Source: a virus
Virus record (IMG/VR): IMGVR_UViG_3300008450_000194
Coordinates: 1 to 34,916 of that record
Direction: 5' to 3' (one strand)
Length of the DNA stretch: 34,916 nt
The translations under genes were made by a program, and so were the position numbers. Of this stretch, positions 1 to 7,588 are shown piece after piece (position 1 is the first letter of the stretch; every line of letters starts with the position of its first letter). Under the pieces are notes generated by a model. It made no database searches. It saw nothing but the letters and a program-made list of their open reading frames with translations, and had not been told where the DNA came from.

Positions 1-26
1 GTCGGGAACCAATACACACTTTCTTT

Positions 27-45
27 TTGTAACTCTCGTTTTTCG
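27..45 (+). promoter_or_regulatory. Promoter-like repeated element upstream of the late operon
   Basis: The 19-mer TTGTAACTCTCGTTTTTCG lies about 70 bases before the first gene of the plus-strand operon. It recurs with a single difference at 5159-5177, just before the protease-capsid gene. Both copies are followed by a T/G-rich stretch and then a GTGGT/GGTAG-type motif. Two intergenic copies upstream of highly expressed late genes suggest a phage promoter or activator site. I saw no other copy in the window. The role is inference. Confidence 0.45.
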
Positions 46-112
46 TTTTTTGAGGGTTTCGCGGTACGGTGGTCCTGTTCTCTGCTCAGACCATTCACTC
101 GCGACCCTCAAC

Positions 113-730
113 ATGGCGAAGAAACATCATGCGACCGTAATCCTTCTTTGGCTGCTGCTGGCCATGGGCTGCGCCCCTGCTCCGACCTATGTTGCCCTGC
201 CTGCACCTCGGGCAGAAACACCTGCGATCAACCCGCCGTTTTCAGTCCGGCAAAAGAACTGGCTGAGTCCGGCGAACGAGGGGAGCTGCGTGCATGCGTC
301 GCTCTCGACCATGCTTCACTGGCAAAACAAATTCGAGCTAGCCAAATGGTGGAGATCGAAATACTCGGGCGGTGAGTGGACTGATCAACTTCGCCGTAGG
401 TTGGATGCTGCTCAAATCCCGTACGCCTTCACCGAGCGAGCTAATCTGCAATTGCTTGATGACGCTCATGCCTATCGACGCGGTGCTTTGCTGTGGTGGA
501 AACCGTCGCACTGCTGCAATTTTGTCGGGTGGGCCAAAGGTACCGACGGCAAGATCTACGCCTGCATCTTGGACAACAACAAAACGGAACGCTACGAATT
601 CGTCGAGCGGTCCGAGTTTCATCGTCAATGGGCTGCTTACGGGGGCTTTGCGCTGACCACGCTGTACGACCCTCCGAGCCCTCCTGTTTTCCGGTCGTAC
701 AAAGCGGTTGAGGATGAATGGAAATGGTAG
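113..730 (+). CDS. C39-like papain-fold cysteine peptidase, putative lipoprotein
   Basis: The chosen ATG gives a 205-residue protein that starts with a basic-hydrophobic signal (residues 1-19, rich in Leu and Trp) ending in Ala-Met-Gly-Cys20. This resembles a lipobox, so the protein is probably a lipid-anchored exported protein. A TTG start 63 bases upstream is possible but would bury the signal. The mature part has papain/C39-type landmarks: Gly-Ser-Cys59 after an Asn-Glu, His133 in a Ser-His-Cys-Cys-Asn-Phe segment, and Asp154-Asn155. This is the Cys-His-Asn/Asp order of peptidase C39-like proteins. It could cleave a peptide or peptidoglycan cross-link, act in superinfection exclusion, or be inactive. 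It is the first gene of the late operon, just before a membrane-anchored thioredoxin-like protein. Family is moderately sure, role unknown. Confidence 0.6.
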   Translation: MAKKHHATVILLWLLLAMGCAPAPTYVALPAPRAETPAINPPFSVRQKNWLSPANEGSCVHASLSTMLHWQNKFELAKWWRSKYSGGEWTDQLRRRLDAAQIPYAFTERANLQLLDDAHAYRRGALLWWKPSHCCNFVGWAKGTDGKIYACILDNNKTERYEFVERSEFHRQWAAYGGFALTTLYDPPSPPVFRSYKAVEDEWKW

Positions 731-1701
731 GTACCTGCAATACTTGCCCCAACGGAGGACAACGTGTCAAAGTCGCGGTTTCTTTCGGTCTGGTGGCTTT
801 GGCTCTGTTTGCTGCTCTGTGTGTTGTCGTTGGTGAGCGAGTTGCTCCACGAATTGAGGAGTCCCTCGGACTTGAGCCCGTAAAGCAACAATACACGCCT
901 GGCGGAATTAGCTATGACGAGCTGCGAAACGCACCGCTAAACACAGCTCCCGTCAACGAGCGAGCATCAAAAGAGATCAAGCGCCAAGACATCTACTGTC
1001 CACCATGCGACCAGGTACGCAGTCCAGGCTTCGTGCGTGATCCGAATTACCTTCTGCCGTTTGTCCCAAGCGTGCAACAATCGCCACAGATTAAGCAGCA
1101 GGTGCAAGTCACATCCATACCGTGGGCCAATAAGTGCTCGATGGCCGTCTTTGTCGGTACCGATCCCGCATCGCAACGACTGCTCGACTGGGTGAATCGT
1201 GACTCGCAACTTTCCGATCTACGCAAAGCCGTCAACTTCCAGGCGTACACCAAGGACAATCCGCTGTATCGAGAACGGTTTGGTGGCGTTGTACCCACCG
1301 ATCAATTTCCGGCGGTCGTTTTCACCGATTCCCGAGGCGGACACATCTACGTCGCGGGAGCCTCGTCGCTCCCGTCTTCGGCCAGTGGTCTCTATGCGGC
1401 CATCAAATCGGCTGCTGAAGTCCAGCAAGGTGTTGTTCAAGACGCTGCGAATCCTGGTGGGCCGAACATGCAAGAATTCGATCCGACTTGCCCTGACGGC
1501 AATTGCCCGCCTGGCCGCGTGCCTCTGCTAAATCCTGACCGCGATAAGCTGTTTCCGAATCTGCGTCCAAGGAATCCGGATCCCGTCCAATCGCTCCTGT
1601 ATTGGATCTGGAATCCTGGCGAAGCAATTTTGGCGGTGCTCTGCGGAATCGCTTTCATCACGCTACTTTTCCTGATCGTCGTTAAGGTGCTCCGCAATTG
1701 A
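718..1701 (+). CDS. Membrane-anchored thioredoxin-like protein with CPPC motif
   Basis: The protein has 327 residues. ATG 718 sits 4 bases after GAGG; a second in-frame ATG at 724 is 10 bases after it and overlaps the upstream stop. There is a hydrophobic helix at about 19-39 and another at about 303-323, so both ends look membrane-embedded with a large soluble region between. Residues 94-97 are Cys-Pro-Pro-Cys. The region 136-235 alternates strands and helices like a thioredoxin fold, including a Phe-Pro-Ala-Val-Val-Phe stretch (198-203) resembling the cis-Pro strand, followed by a Gly-Gly turn. The core lacks the usual CxxC at the helix start, since the CPPC lies about 40 residues before the fold. 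A second pair, Cys258 and Cys263, flanks a Pro-Asp-Gly-Asn spacer. It may be a thiol-active envelope protein, but no function is proven. Confidence 0.55.
   Translation: MEMVGTCNTCPNGGQRVKVAVSFGLVALALFAALCVVVGERVAPRIEESLGLEPVKQQYTPGGISYDELRNAPLNTAPVNERASKEIKRQDIYCPPCDQVRSPGFVRDPNYLLPFVPSVQQSPQIKQQVQVTSIPWANKCSMAVFVGTDPASQRLLDWVNRDSQLSDLRKAVNFQAYTKDNPLYRERFGGVVPTDQFPAVVFTDSRGGHIYVAGASSLPSSASGLYAAIKSAAEVQQGVVQDAANPGGPNMQEFDPTCPDGNCPPGRVPLLNPDRDKLFPNLRPRNPDPVQSLLYWIWNPGEAILAVLCGIAFITLLFLIVVKVLRN
764..883 (+). CDS. Possible embedded out-of-frame membrane peptide
   Basis: Inside the previous gene, in another frame, a GTG at 764 follows GGAGG (754-758) at 5-base spacing, the best ribosome-binding site in this area. 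It opens a 39-residue peptide with a basic start (Ser-Lys-Ser-Arg), a Trp/Leu/Cys-rich hydrophobic stretch of about 18 residues, and a polar tail. This resembles nested lysis peptides such as Rz1-type genes, but there is no lipobox. The host frame is also hydrophobic here, so the hydrophobicity may be a by-product of Leu/Val codons read one base over. Low confidence. Confidence 0.25.
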   Translation: MSKSRFLSVWWLWLCLLLCVLSLVSELLHELRSPSDLSP

Positions 1702-1763
1702 CCCTACTTTTTTTCCTCGCTGTCGTCGTGTTCCTCTGTGCTGTCTGTTCGCAAATGGGATGA
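1698..1763 (+). CDS. Possible 21-residue membrane peptide
   Basis: A TTG codon overlaps the stop of the thioredoxin-like gene (TTGA) and opens a 21-residue peptide that is almost wholly hydrophobic (Leu-Leu-Phe-Phe-Leu-Ala-Val-Val-Val-Phe) with two cysteines. AAGG lies about 10 bases upstream. The ORF ends 6 bases before the next ATG, filling an otherwise empty gap in a tightly packed operon. The weak start codon and tiny size make it tentative. Confidence 0.28.
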   Translation: MTLLFFLAVVVFLCAVCSQMG

Positions 1764-1769
1764 GCTGTT

Positions 1770-2039
1770 ATGAGCCTCTTTTTACTCCTGATGTTTCTTG
1801 CAATCGCAATCCTCGTCGTCCTCTGGTGGAAACCATCCAAACCTCGAGGCAGTCAATCAGCCTCGATCCTTTCGGCGATCGCATCACCTGGCGACATCGC
1901 TAGCGATCGCGATGCCGTGCTCGAATCGGAGATCGCCGAGATCGTCTCAGTGATCCGCCAAGACGAAGCAGATCGTCGCCGAACTGCTGCTCTTGAACGC
2001 CTGGCCGCAATCCAAGCCTCCACCAAGAAAACCAAATGA
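1770..2039 (+). CDS. Small single-pass membrane protein with coiled-coil tail
   Basis: The 89-residue protein opens with a strongly hydrophobic helix (residues 2-19, ending in Trp-Trp-Lys-Pro), followed by a Ser/Ala linker. A charged helix from about 45 to the end, rich in Glu, Asp, Arg and Ala, is likely a coiled coil. Its stop overlaps the next start (ATGA). An N-terminal anchor plus cytoplasmic or periplasmic coiled coil is also seen in spanin-like and i-spanin proteins, so a lysis role is possible, but no sequence signature proves it. It belongs to the membrane cassette that precedes the portal gene. Confidence 0.55.
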   Translation: MSLFLLLMFLAIAILVVLWWKPSKPRGSQSASILSAIASPGDIASDRDAVLESEIAEIVSVIRQDEADRRRTAALERLAAIQASTKKTK

Positions 2040-2245
2040 GCAACAATCCAACCATCACAGATCAGCAGCTAGCTGACGCAGCTGCTGCTCCCCAGTCTGT
2101 GTCCGCCGATGGCGTGACAGTGACCAACCGATCGGTTGAGGATCTGCGTAGAGCTCGGGAAGAATTGGCGAACACCAATGCCTCCAAGCCTCGACGCGGT
2201 GTCCTGTTTTCGAAAATGATCCCTGGATCCGCACGAGGTCAATGA
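2036..2245 (+). CDS. gpW-like head completion (head-tail joining) protein
   Basis: This 69-residue protein lies shortly upstream of the portal, with only a small membrane-protein gene between, close to the position of gene W before the portal in lambda. Its pattern matches gpW in outline: an N-terminal helix with Gln-Gln-Leu-Ala-Asp-Ala, a short beta hairpin around Gly-Val-Thr-Val, then Ser-Val-Glu-Asp-Leu-Arg-Arg starting a second helix. A basic tail follows. gpW joins the filled head and stops DNA leakage before tail attachment. The start overlaps the upstream stop (ATGA). The assignment rests on size, position and motif outline rather than strong identity. Confidence 0.55.
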   Translation: MSNNPTITDQQLADAAAAPQSVSADGVTVTNRSVEDLRRAREELANTNASKPRRGVLFSKMIPGSARGQ

Positions 2246-2436
2246 TGCCTGCCTGGGTAACCGCTTTGATCACGTCGATCCTACGCATCCTGACTACGGC
2301 CTCGGCCCGCCATTTCGGATTTGCTGCCGGTTGGTTCCTCCTGCTAGCCGGATTGCTTTTCAATTCGATGGCCACTCTCATCCTGGGTGGGGCCGTAGTC
2401 TTCTTTTTGTACGTGTCTCCAGCCAACAAGGCCTGA
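2242..2436 (+). CDS. Small two-helix membrane protein, holin candidate
   Basis: The 64-residue protein starts in an ATGATG overlapping the previous stop. It has two hydrophobic segments (about 24-40 and 43-59) with a short polar turn between, preceded by an amphipathic start with Arg residues. Size and topology fit a small class II holin or a membrane anchor for virion assembly. It lies just before the portal gene. There is no family-specific motif, so function is open. Confidence 0.45.
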   Translation: MMPAWVTALITSILRILTTASARHFGFAAGWFLLLAGLLFNSMATLILGGAVVFFLYVSPANKA

Positions 2437-2438
2437 TC

Positions 2439-4124
2439 ATGCTGCTGCTTGACCAATACGGCAAACCGATCGACACCAAGGCCCTCGCTGCTGCGCGTCG
2501 CATTGCGGATCGCCAACGCAAAAACGAGTCGCTGTCTGCTTCGTACGATGCTGCCGCCAACACGGTCGAGACGCAAAAACATTGGCGATACGCGGACAAC
2601 CTTTCCGCAGCTGCGGCCAATTCGGTTTCTGTCCGCAAGACACTGCGCGAGCGATCTCGCTATGAGTGCCTGGAAAATAACTCGTTCGCCAAGGGTATCG
2701 TTTTGACCCTGGCAAACGACACGATTTCCACTGGGCCTAGCCTCCAAGTGATGCTCCCCGATTCGTCCGCCTCACGAGCGATCGAGCAGAAGTGGCGAAA
2801 GTGGTGCAAGGACGTAAAGCTCGCGAGCAAGCTGCGTACTGCACGGATTGCCAAAGTGATCGACGGGGAAACAGTGATCCTCAAGGGAACCAACCGAAAA
2901 TCTAAGAATCCGGTCAAGCTCGACTTTCGCGTCATCGAGTGCGATCAACTTGCCACGCCATTCTATGCAGATGGACTGCCAAACAAGGTTGACGGCATTG
3001 AATTCGATGACTTCGGGAACCCGACGCTCTACCACGTCTTGAAGGGGCACCCGGGCGACCGCTGGCCAATGCAAGCTTTCGCAAAAACGGACGTTGACCC
3101 CGATGACATCATTCACCTGTACCGAGCCGAGCGACCTGGCCAGATGCGAGGGATTCCCGAGCTGACGCCAGCTTTGCCGCTCTTTGCGATGCTCCGTCGC
3201 TATACGCTCGCAGTGATCACCGCTGCCGAGAATGCTGCGGACTTCTCGGCAATTCTCAAGACCCAATCGAACGCTTTCGACTCTGCGTCCGATGGCATCG
3301 ACGACATTGACCCGTTTGATTTCGTTCAGATCGATCGTGGATTGATGACCAGCCTGCCCAAGGGCTGGGAAATGGTGCAGTTTGATCCGAAGCAACCGAC
3401 GACGACCTACAAGGAATTCCGCGACGCGATCCTCAACGAGATCGCTCGATCGGTACACATGCCGAGCAACAAAGCCCTCGCAGACTCATCGAAGTACAAC
3501 TACAGCTCTGGCCGTCTGGATCACCAGACTTACTATGAGTCGATCGCCATCGAGCGATCCCAGTGGGAGGTTGAATGCCTCGACCGAATCTTCGAATGGT
3601 GGTTGGACGAAGCTCTCATGCTCGATGGGTTCCTGCCTGGCTTCGATGCAGTTGACGAGATGCCCAAAGTTTGGCGATGGCCACCGCAGAGAGACGTAAA
3701 TCCAGCAGAAATCGCCGATGTGAACATCGCGCTGATCGATGCCGGTTTGAAAACTCGGCAGCAGTTCCTGATCGAACAGAACATTGATCCCGAGGCCCAC
3801 CAACAGCAGCTCGAAGAGGAAGGCTGGGTTGATCCCAAGAAAATCGAAGCTTCCAAGCTCGCTCAGTCTGCTCCCGCAGTTCCGACGGATCCAACGGCTC
3901 AAGCCTCTGATACTCCAAATCCGTCCGAGCCAGCACCCACCGGCGAATTTGCAAACATGTCTCGCCTTCAATTGACTCGCAACATGCGAGCGATTGACGA
4001 CACGCTGACCAAGCTGGACGAGGGGGTCTGGACTCCTAAACGAGCTCGGGTTGTGCTGGAATCCCTCGGGCTCAAAGAACGCACGATCGCCAATCTTCTT
4101 GAAGAATACGAGCAGGCAGCGTGA
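2439..4124 (+). CDS. Phage portal protein, lambda family
   Basis: The ATG at 2439 gives 561 residues, the usual size of lambda-family portals. It lies 2 bases after the previous stop. The N-terminal half has the typical pattern: a helical start, a Tyr-Asp-Ala-Ala stretch, the Arg-x-Arg-x-Tyr-Glu-Cys-Leu-Glu-Asn-Asn segment, then Gly-Ile-Val-x-x-Leu-Ala-Asn-Asp. In the middle is the Ile-His-Leu-Tyr-Arg-Ala-Glu-Arg-Pro-Gly-Gln-x-Arg-Gly-Ile-Pro block that marks this family. The C-terminal part is a Pro/Gln/Ala-rich linker followed by a charged helix. The protein forms the dodecameric ring at one capsid vertex through which DNA is pumped and to which the tail connects. Its stop overlaps the GTG start of the integrase gene. 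Confidence 0.93.
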   Translation: MLLLDQYGKPIDTKALAAARRIADRQRKNESLSASYDAAANTVETQKHWRYADNLSAAAANSVSVRKTLRERSRYECLENNSFAKGIVLTLANDTISTGPSLQVMLPDSSASRAIEQKWRKWCKDVKLASKLRTARIAKVIDGETVILKGTNRKSKNPVKLDFRVIECDQLATPFYADGLPNKVDGIEFDDFGNPTLYHVLKGHPGDRWPMQAFAKTDVDPDDIIHLYRAERPGQMRGIPELTPALPLFAMLRRYTLAVITAAENAADFSAILKTQSNAFDSASDGIDDIDPFDFVQIDRGLMTSLPKGWEMVQFDPKQPTTTYKEFRDAILNEIARSVHMPSNKALADSSKYNYSSGRLDHQTYYESIAIERSQWEVECLDRIFEWWLDEALMLDGFLPGFDAVDEMPKVWRWPPQRDVNPAEIADVNIALIDAGLKTRQQFLIEQNIDPEAHQQQLEEEGWVDPKKIEASKLAQSAPAVPTDPTAQASDTPNPSEPAPTGEFANMSRLQLTRNMRAIDDTLTKLDEGVWTPKRARVVLESLGLKERTIANLLEEYEQAA

Positions 4125-5164
4125 GCTCCCTGACGTACGAGGAAAAGACTCGGATCGGTTATCGCCTCCGAGTCTATACCGCTGCTGGCCGTCGCTCGAT
4201 TTGGCTTGGGAAGATCACACAGCCAGAAGCCGTGGCCGTCCAGCGTCACGTTGATGAAATCATCGCAGCCCAAACTGCTGATCTCCCAATCCCACGCCAA
4301 ACCGCGATCTGGCTCGATCGACTTTCGCTGGATCTGAAATCCAAGCTGGTTTGCATCACCGGGTCGATTCGCACGGTACGCTCGGCGATCGACGAGTATC
4401 TACACTCCAAACGTGACAAGCTGGCCGCCTCGACGGTGGAGTCTGTGACCAGGTCTTTGGAGATCCTTGGGGATGCAATCGGTGCTAGGCGAATTGACGG
4501 AGTGTCAGCCGAGGAAATCGCCTCGATCTATGATGCGCTAGAGGTTGGAGAGTCCACCAAGGGCAAGATCGCCAAAGACTGGAAAGCGCTGTTCCGCTGG
4601 TGCGAGGACAACCGCTGGATCCTGAGCAATCCAGCCAAGCGGCTAAGTACGGCCGTACGTGTTCGCGAAAAGCATTTCGTGACGATCGAGACTGCCGAAA
4701 AGATCCTTGCCGCCTGCGACGATCCCGAGCTGCAGTTGGTCGTCGCTCTGTCTCGGTTTGGTGGTTTGCGGATCTCCAGCGAGATTCGCGACTTCACTTC
4801 GGACTCGATCGACCACACGGCCAAGCGGATCAAGATCAATGATACCAAACGGGGGGTGGTTCGCGAGATTCCCATTTTCCCAGAGTTGGCGAAATGGTTG
4901 CCAGCACCTGGCGTTGAGCCATTGCCAACCCTTTCGCAGCTTTCCCATGCAGGCATCACCGCTCGATTCAACGCCTGCGTTCTCAAGGCAGGGCTCGAGA
5001 CCTGGGACGCTCCATGGCATTCGATGCGAGCCTCGCGCGAAACAGAACTGATCGCTGCATTCGGTCTGGCAACTGCGTCGAAATGGATCGGCAATAGCGA
5101 AAAGGTCGCGATGGCGAACTATGCCCTGGTGCCCGATTCTGACTGGGCCAAGGCGGTATTGTAA
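4121..5164 (+). CDS. Tyrosine recombinase / phage integrase
   Basis: The 347-residue protein starts with GTG overlapping the portal stop (GTGA), so it is translated in the virion operon. The N-terminal 60 residues look like an arm-binding domain with Arg-Leu-Arg-Val-Tyr and Trp-Leu-Gly-Lys. A SAM-like core-binding domain spans about 85-175. The catalytic domain has Gly-Gly-Leu-Arg217, Lys243 in a beta hairpin, His300-x-x-Arg303 and Tyr334. The usual second histidine is Asn325 (Ile-Gly-Asn-Ser), so one catalytic residue is altered though the rest is intact. Family members cut and rejoin DNA for integration or excision. Location between portal and capsid genes is unusual, since integrases normally sit next to attP. 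Confidence 0.88.
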   Translation: MSSLTYEEKTRIGYRLRVYTAAGRRSIWLGKITQPEAVAVQRHVDEIIAAQTADLPIPRQTAIWLDRLSLDLKSKLVCITGSIRTVRSAIDEYLHSKRDKLAASTVESVTRSLEILGDAIGARRIDGVSAEEIASIYDALEVGESTKGKIAKDWKALFRWCEDNRWILSNPAKRLSTAVRVREKHFVTIETAEKILAACDDPELQLVVALSRFGGLRISSEIRDFTSDSIDHTAKRIKINDTKRGVVREIPIFPELAKWLPAPGVEPLPTLSQLSHAGITARFNACVLKAGLETWDAPWHSMRASRETELIAAFGLATASKWIGNSEKVAMANYALVPDSDWAKAVL

Positions 5165-5177
5165 CTTTCGTTTTTCG
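5159..5177 (+). promoter_or_regulatory. Promoter-like element before the capsid gene
   Basis: TTGTAACTTTCGTTTTTCG matches the element at 27-45 in 18 of 19 positions. It overlaps the integrase stop codon and sits in the only sizeable gap between integrase and capsid genes. It is followed at about 20 bases by a GCGTGGTAGTCT stretch that could serve as a -10 region. An extra promoter here would let the capsid gene be expressed apart from the integrase. The role is inferred from position and repetition. Confidence 0.5.
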
Positions 5178-5209
5178 GGTTTTATGGCCTGCGTGGTAGT
5201 CTCGCACGC

Positions 5210-7498
5210 ATGAGCAAATCGCACCGGGCAACCACGAAACGCAAGCGAACCGACCCCAGTGTCATCGTCGCCTCGTCCAAGACCAACTTGGAACTGCGCA
5301 CCAGTGGCGACGCCATCGCCTTGCAAGCCTCAGATCCTAACACCCCCGACGCGCTGCCCAGTTTTAGTGGGATCGCTTATACCGGTGGTGTCATGCATCC
5401 CAAGCTTGCGATTCAGTGGAATGGCCCAGTAGTGATTGATTTAGCAGGACTTGACGCACCGGTCGGACCAGTGCATCGAGACCACGACGAATCAAGGCCA
5501 GTTGGGCATCTCACCGCAGTGGCAAACGACGGTACCAAGCTTTCCGTTACAGGAGTGTTTTCCGTCCCGTCTGTTGACCAGCAGGAGATTGTCTCGGGAG
5601 CTAGAAACGGATTTCCATGGCGACCCTCGGTCGGTGTGAAGATCCTCACTTACTCCACGATCCCACAAGGCCAAACCCTACAGTGCAATGGACGCACGTT
5701 TGAGGGGCCTATTCTCGTCGTCAAACGATCGCAACTTAAAGAGGTCTCCCTGGTAACGATTCCAGGCGACCCTGATTCCTCAGTCTCTATTGCCGCTTCG
5801 GCCAACGAAAACATGCCCACTTTCGAAGACTACTGCAAATCTCTAGGCCTTGATCCTGCGACTCTTTCGCCAGAGGCCCTTAGCGCCCTGAAGATTTCCT
5901 ACGCTGAACAAGTCGAAAACTCTGCTGAACCTGGTTCTGGCATGGACGCCGGAGCCAATCAGCAACCTGCCGCTCAATCTGGTGACTCCTCTTCACAACC
6001 AACGGATCCAAATATGGCCAAACCTGCTGCTGCCGCTGCTTCTTCTCAACCTGATCTCCAAGCCGGTGGAAACGTTGATCTGACGGCCTACCGTAAACAA
6101 CTTGCTGATGAAACCCACCGAGTGAACGAAGTACGCACCCTCTGCGCGAAGTTTGGCAATCCTGTCGTGATGGTCGCTGGTAAGGAAGTCGACTTGGCCG
6201 CCCATGCTATCGAGGCGGGCCTCACCGGCGATCAAACCGAATTGCTCGCTCGGCGTCACCAGGACATCGAAGCAGCTCGGGATTCGCGGCCACGAGGCCC
6301 TGCGATCCACTCGCGATCCTCGCAAAGCTCCGTTGAAATTGGTGCCCTCCAAGGTGGCTTGATGCTCCGAGCCGGAATGGATCTGGACAGCAAGGCCTTC
6401 GAGAATCCAAACGTCAGGCGAAAGCTCCCTGGATGGTTGCAAGCTGGGGTTAACGATCCTTCGCGAGCAAGCGTTATGGATCGAGCCCACGAGTACCGCG
6501 ACATCACCATGGTCGAGGCCTGCAAGCTCTCTTTGCAAGCTCGCGGAATCGACGCTCCGTCGAACCGCGTGGACATGGTGCAAGCTGCATTTTCCAGCGG
6601 TAGCGTAGCTGTTCTGTTCGGTGCCACGATCGGTGCCAAGATGCTCGAAAGCTACTCAGAAGTTTCCGACTTTTCTGAAGGGTTTTGCACCGAAGACGAG
6701 AACCCAGACCTCGAAGAACACAACCGCAATCGAATGCAGGCTTCTCCAAGCCTCAAGTTGCACCCAGTCGGTGGATCGGCTCAGCATGCTAGCCGTCGTG
6801 CACTGACCGAGAAGTCGCAAGTGTCGCGATTCTCCGAGCAGCTCAAAGTCGACGAAGCCGACATGTTCTCGGACAATTTCTCGAAGCTCAAGGACACCCC
6901 GCGAGATTTCGGTTTGGCTGCTGGCCGCCTGCGTCCAGAGCTCGTCGCCTCGGTGTTCATGGGCAACCCGACGCTGCTCCAAACCAATCGCGCTTTGTTC
7001 AATGCGACCGACGGAAACACTGCCACCGGTAAGGCTCTGGCACGTGCGACCCTTAGCGAAATGATCGCAGCGATCAGCAAGCGAAAGGATGGGGATGCGA
7101 CGCTCAATCTCCAGACGACCCACTTGGTCGTTCCGCCCGAGCTGCTCGACGCCGCTGTCCAATTGTGCTACTCGGCCAATCTGTCGAACGACAGCGGATC
7201 TGGTGAACTCAACCCGATCAAGAAGTACGGCATCACTCCAGTGAGCGACGCTCGATTCTCGAACGGTATGGTTCACCCGATCACCGGGGCCGCTTTGGCT
7301 GGCTCGGCTGTCACCTACTACGGTGTCTCGGCCCAGGCTCGCACGATTGAAGTGGTTTACCTCCAAGGTGCAGGTCGCGTCCCAGTCGTTCGAACCGAAA
7401 CGCTCGTTGGTGGCGAATTTGGCATCGTGATCGATGTCCGCCACTACATCGGCGTGACCCCGCTGGATTGGCGTGGTTTCCATCGATTCGTTGGCTAG
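5210..7498 (+). CDS. Fused prohead protease and major capsid protein
   Basis: The 762-residue protein has two parts. Residues about 25-200 resemble a prohead serine protease: a His-Arg-Asp-His-Asp-Glu-Ser segment (His89/His92), then Gly-Phe-Pro-Trp-Arg-Pro-Ser140-Val-Gly, which supplies the likely nucleophile, and the Leu-Lys-Glu-Val-Ser-Leu-Val block typical of these enzymes. A Gln/Pro/Ser/Ala-rich region (about 230-290) plus a charged helix is the likely scaffold and cleavage zone. Residues about 350-762 form a Mu/HK97-type major capsid protein ending in a beta-rich domain with Gly-Val-Thr-Pro-Leu-Asp-Trp. The protease would release mature capsid by self-cleavage during head assembly. A promoter-like element precedes the gene and a hairpin follows it. 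Confidence 0.82.
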   Translation: MSKSHRATTKRKRTDPSVIVASSKTNLELRTSGDAIALQASDPNTPDALPSFSGIAYTGGVMHPKLAIQWNGPVVIDLAGLDAPVGPVHRDHDESRPVGHLTAVANDGTKLSVTGVFSVPSVDQQEIVSGARNGFPWRPSVGVKILTYSTIPQGQTLQCNGRTFEGPILVVKRSQLKEVSLVTIPGDPDSSVSIAASANENMPTFEDYCKSLGLDPATLSPEALSALKISYAEQVENSAEPGSGMDAGANQQPAAQSGDSSSQPTDPNMAKPAAAAASSQPDLQAGGNVDLTAYRKQLADETHRVNEVRTLCAKFGNPVVMVAGKEVDLAAHAIEAGLTGDQTELLARRHQDIEAARDSRPRGPAIHSRSSQSSVEIGALQGGLMLRAGMDLDSKAFENPNVRRKLPGWLQAGVNDPSRASVMDRAHEYRDITMVEACKLSLQARGIDAPSNRVDMVQAAFSSGSVAVLFGATIGAKMLESYSEVSDFSEGFCTEDENPDLEEHNRNRMQASPSLKLHPVGGSAQHASRRALTEKSQVSRFSEQLKVDEADMFSDNFSKLKDTPRDFGLAAGRLRPELVASVFMGNPTLLQTNRALFNATDGNTATGKALARATLSEMIAAISKRKDGDATLNLQTTHLVVPPELLDAAVQLCYSANLSNDSGSGELNPIKKYGITPVSDARFSNGMVHPITGAALAGSAVTYYGVSAQARTIEVVYLQGAGRVPVVRTETLVGGEFGIVIDVRHYIGVTPLDWRGFHRFVG

Positions 7499-7535
7499 TA
7501 AGCCTGACGACTCGCAACTGAGTCCATGATTCCCA

Positions 7536-7562
7536 CAGCGGGGCGAATTGTCCTGCTGTTTT
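7536..7562 (+). terminator. Hairpin with short T-run after the capsid gene
   Basis: CAGCGGGGC pairs with GTCCTGCTG (9 bp including two G-U pairs) across a GAATT loop, followed by TTTTC. It lies 37 bases after the capsid stop and 27 bases before the next gene. The short T-run suggests a weak or partial terminator that would raise capsid mRNA relative to downstream genes. Confidence 0.45.
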
Positions 7563-7588
7563 CTCAACCTTAGATCTCGACCCAACCA

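Noticed and set aside
2772-3458. Open frame of 228 codons on the minus strand
   Set aside because: Antisense to the portal gene with no start signal; a by-product of codon bias.
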